DNA of 6,459 nucleotides. It comes from Euryarchaeota archaeon UBA62 (GTDB taxonomy: Archaea; Thermoplasmatota; Poseidoniia; Poseidoniales; Thalassarchaeaceae). This document shows positions 5,041-6,459 of the stretch, piece after piece. Numbering within the stretch: position 1 is the first letter of the stretch; each line of letters begins with the position of its first letter. The notes beneath the pieces are model-generated. The model made no database searches and was not told the origin of the DNA. It saw only the letters and a program-made list of their open reading frames with translations. The stretch lies in the NCBI GenBank assembly GCA_002502095.1, contig DAPJ01000008.1, positions 1 through 6,459 of the forward strand, in the 5' to 3' direction. Position numbers and translations under genes: made by a program.

Positions 5041-6459
5041 TCAAATCCTGAATCCTGAGTCGGGATCGTCCTCGTCTACCCCTGCTAGTCTCACTTGTCC
5101 TTCTGAGTCGATGAATTCCCCTGCTCGTGTAACGGACCCGTACATTGACGACTCGTTGTCTGAGGTTCTCATCAGTACGCTATCCCCTAGGGAGACTGTC
5201 ATGTGATTGATTATTGACTGTAATGTCGATATGGCACGGTCTCTCTGTTCGGCACCGATTTCGTGATTAGAGTACCTCGCTTCTTCGAAAATGGCGAAGA
5301 ACTCGTCGAGATCTTCTGGAGGGGCTATTCCTCCAAGCATGGAGTTAAGTGCGTCCTCAAACTCTCTAGTAGTCTCGTATACCTTCTTCATTGCCCCTCT
5401 CTTCCTGAAGAACCTGACTAAATCCTTGTAGCAGTTGAATATAGTCTGAATGAAGTCATTCGATGCCTTCAGAGACATCAAGGAATCGGTTAGAATACCA
5501 CGAATAATCTCTATTCTTCTGCGCTCTGCGTAGTTTCTGTACATTATTGCCCCGATTAGTAGTGCGAACGAGAGTGCAATGAGTAGTACTACTGTGACCT
5601 GCGCGGTGAAGAAGCTCGTTTGACCCTCTGGCTGTGTCGTATCCAAACGAATCAGGGGCGTGTTTTCCAAATCCTCTCCTTGGTAGAAAGAGGATTCTTG
5701 GAAGTGAACGGTAACCTGCCATTTACCATCTACGGCACACGGCCATGGATTCCCGAAAGTATCCATCTGACCACATTCACCTGCGAATGGTACATCCTCT
5801 CCTAGGTATGTGAAGTTGAACTCTGCCTCTCCCTGCTCGTTTGTAACGTCGTACTGAGGAGGGATATTCACCCATCCAGTGCCATTCCAGTATTGTATCT
5901 TGAAAATCACTGTTTCTCCGGCTACTGCTACATCGAGTCTGTCCCTAAGGATGGCCACCGAGCCTGTGATATCGTCTCCGGGCTTGTATCCGACCGGGTC
6001 GGACCAGTGGTTCTTCAGAAGGATGTCCACTCTGCTCCTTACAAGAACCTCCATGTCCATGAATGAGCTGTTGACTACTGGAGTAGTCTCAGCTCTGCAC
6101 CCGCCAGGGAGTTCCCTATCAGGCTCATATGCTACTCTCAATGTCCGGAAGCCCTCCAGAGATTCTCCGTCTGGCTCTATCCCTCTTCTACTCGGGTTGT
6201 CATCGGGATCTCCTGAGAACCACTTAACCCAACCGGTTCCGTCTTCAGTGATCATGGTCCCGATAGGCCGTGTATTGGTCTCTGGATTGATGTAAATATT
6301 CAGGCACTTTCCTCCTATTGGATTGCCGTTGACCTGTGTCAAGAGAGCCTCTACGTGGAAGGACTCCTTCAAGTACACAACAGGGAACTCAGAGCCGTTT
6401 TGGAATGTGTATGTATCTACATCGGACCTGAATGGGCCAACTTCCATAATCTGCATTGT
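5041..6459 (-). CDS. Membrane-anchored protein with Ig-like ectodomain and C-terminal DUF4129, N-terminus off the right edge
   Basis: The frame is open through the right edge (a Thr codon precedes the ATG at 6456), so this is most likely the C-terminal part of a longer protein. Counting from that Met, residues 1-280 look extracytoplasmic: beta-rich, with spaced Gly/Pro/Asp turns, repeated phrases such as ITEDGTGWVKW and VTNEQGEAEFNF typical of Ig-like or carboxypeptidase-regulatory-like repeats, four cysteines (51, 120, 229, 240) and N-glycosylation-type sequons at 129, 191 and 214. One hydrophobic helix (about 284-306) is followed by YRNYAERRR, giving a cytoplasmic C-terminus by the positive-inside rule. 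Residues 335-418 resemble DUF4129, with CYKDLVRFFRKRG, TTREFEDAL and FEEARYSNHEIG. That domain is often joined to transglutaminase-like ectodomains; none is visible here, but it could lie off-window. The tail is acidic (DEDDPDSG). Function is unknown, with a cell-surface role most likely. Confidence 0.7.
   Translation of the reverse strand, partial: TMQIMEVGPFRSDVDTYTFQNGSEFPVVYLKESFHVEALLTQVNGNPIGGKCLNIYINPETNTRPIGTMITEDGTGWVKWFSGDPDDNPSRRGIEPDGESLEGFRTLRVAYEPDRELPGGCRAETTPVVNSSFMDMEVLVRSRVDILLKNHWSDPVGYKPGDDITGSVAILRDRLDVAVAGETVIFKIQYWNGTGWVNIPPQYDVTNEQGEAEFNFTYLGEDVPFAGECGQMDTFGNPWPCAVDGKWQVTVHFQESSFYQGEDLENTPLIRLDTTQPEGQTSFFTAQVTVVLLIALSFALLIGAIMYRNYAERRRIEIIRGILTDSLMSLKASNDFIQTIFNCYKDLVRFFRKRGAMKKVYETTREFEDALNSMLGGIAPPEDLDEFFAIFEEARYSNHEIGAEQRDRAISTLQSIINHMTVSLGDSVLMRTSDNESSMYGSVTRAGEFIDSEGQVRLAGVDEDDPDSGFRI

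Noticed and set aside
1..6459. CRISPR array, insertion sequence, attachment site or prophage
   Set aside because: No spaced direct repeats, transposase or integrase motifs, or duplicated tRNA 3' end were seen. The Cas4-like fragment alone does not imply CRISPR.

Overview
This window looks like a piece of a mesophilic archaeal chromosome of mid GC content. The archaeal diagnosis rests on the eL18-uL13-uS9-RpoN gene string (eL18 and RNA polymerase subunit N are archaeal/eukaryotic-type proteins), GGTGA-type ribosome binding sites, and a PAC2-family proteasome chaperone. A bacterial-type NAD+-dependent DNA ligase, together with a large Ig-like/DUF4129 membrane protein, suggests an uncultivated euryarchaeon related to Thermoplasmata/Poseidoniia (marine group II/III). 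That placement is inference; no rRNA is present to confirm it.

Layout, left to right. Positions 1-230 (minus) hold the N-terminal 76 codons of a PD-(D/E)XK nuclease of the RecB/Cas4/AddB type, running off the left edge. A 74-nt divergent spacer follows. Positions 305-1108 (plus) encode a PAC2-family protein ending in Met-Tyr-Gly, which fits a proteasome-docking HbYX motif. Its stop codon directly abuts that of ligA (1109-3220, minus), which is full length with adenylation, OB, zinc-finger, HhH and BRCT domains, and whose last seven residues (QSTLGEF) match an archaeal PCNA-interacting (PIP) box. Upstream of ligA are tRNA-Pro(GGG) with an encoded CCA end, then rpoN, rps9 (uS9), rpl13 (uL13) and rpl18e (eL18), all on the minus strand and tightly packed. 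After a 108-nt spacer comes the C-terminal 472 residues of a membrane-anchored protein (5041-6459, minus) that continues past the right edge.

How it works together. The eL18-uL13-uS9-RpoN block is a classical archaeal translation/transcription operon, with junctions of 8-nt overlap, 1 nt and 0-9 nt and non-ATG starts (TTG for uL13, GTG for RpoN) placed behind GGTGA boxes, so translational coupling is likely. The usual archaeal continuation (rpoK, enolase, rps2) is absent; tRNA-Pro and ligA sit there instead. The most notable point is the combination of a bacterial-lineage ligase with what reads as an archaeal sliding-clamp docking tail, next to a convergent gene with its own C-terminal docking tail. 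A perfect 11-bp inverted repeat inside rpl18e is the most striking unexplained nucleotide-level structure.
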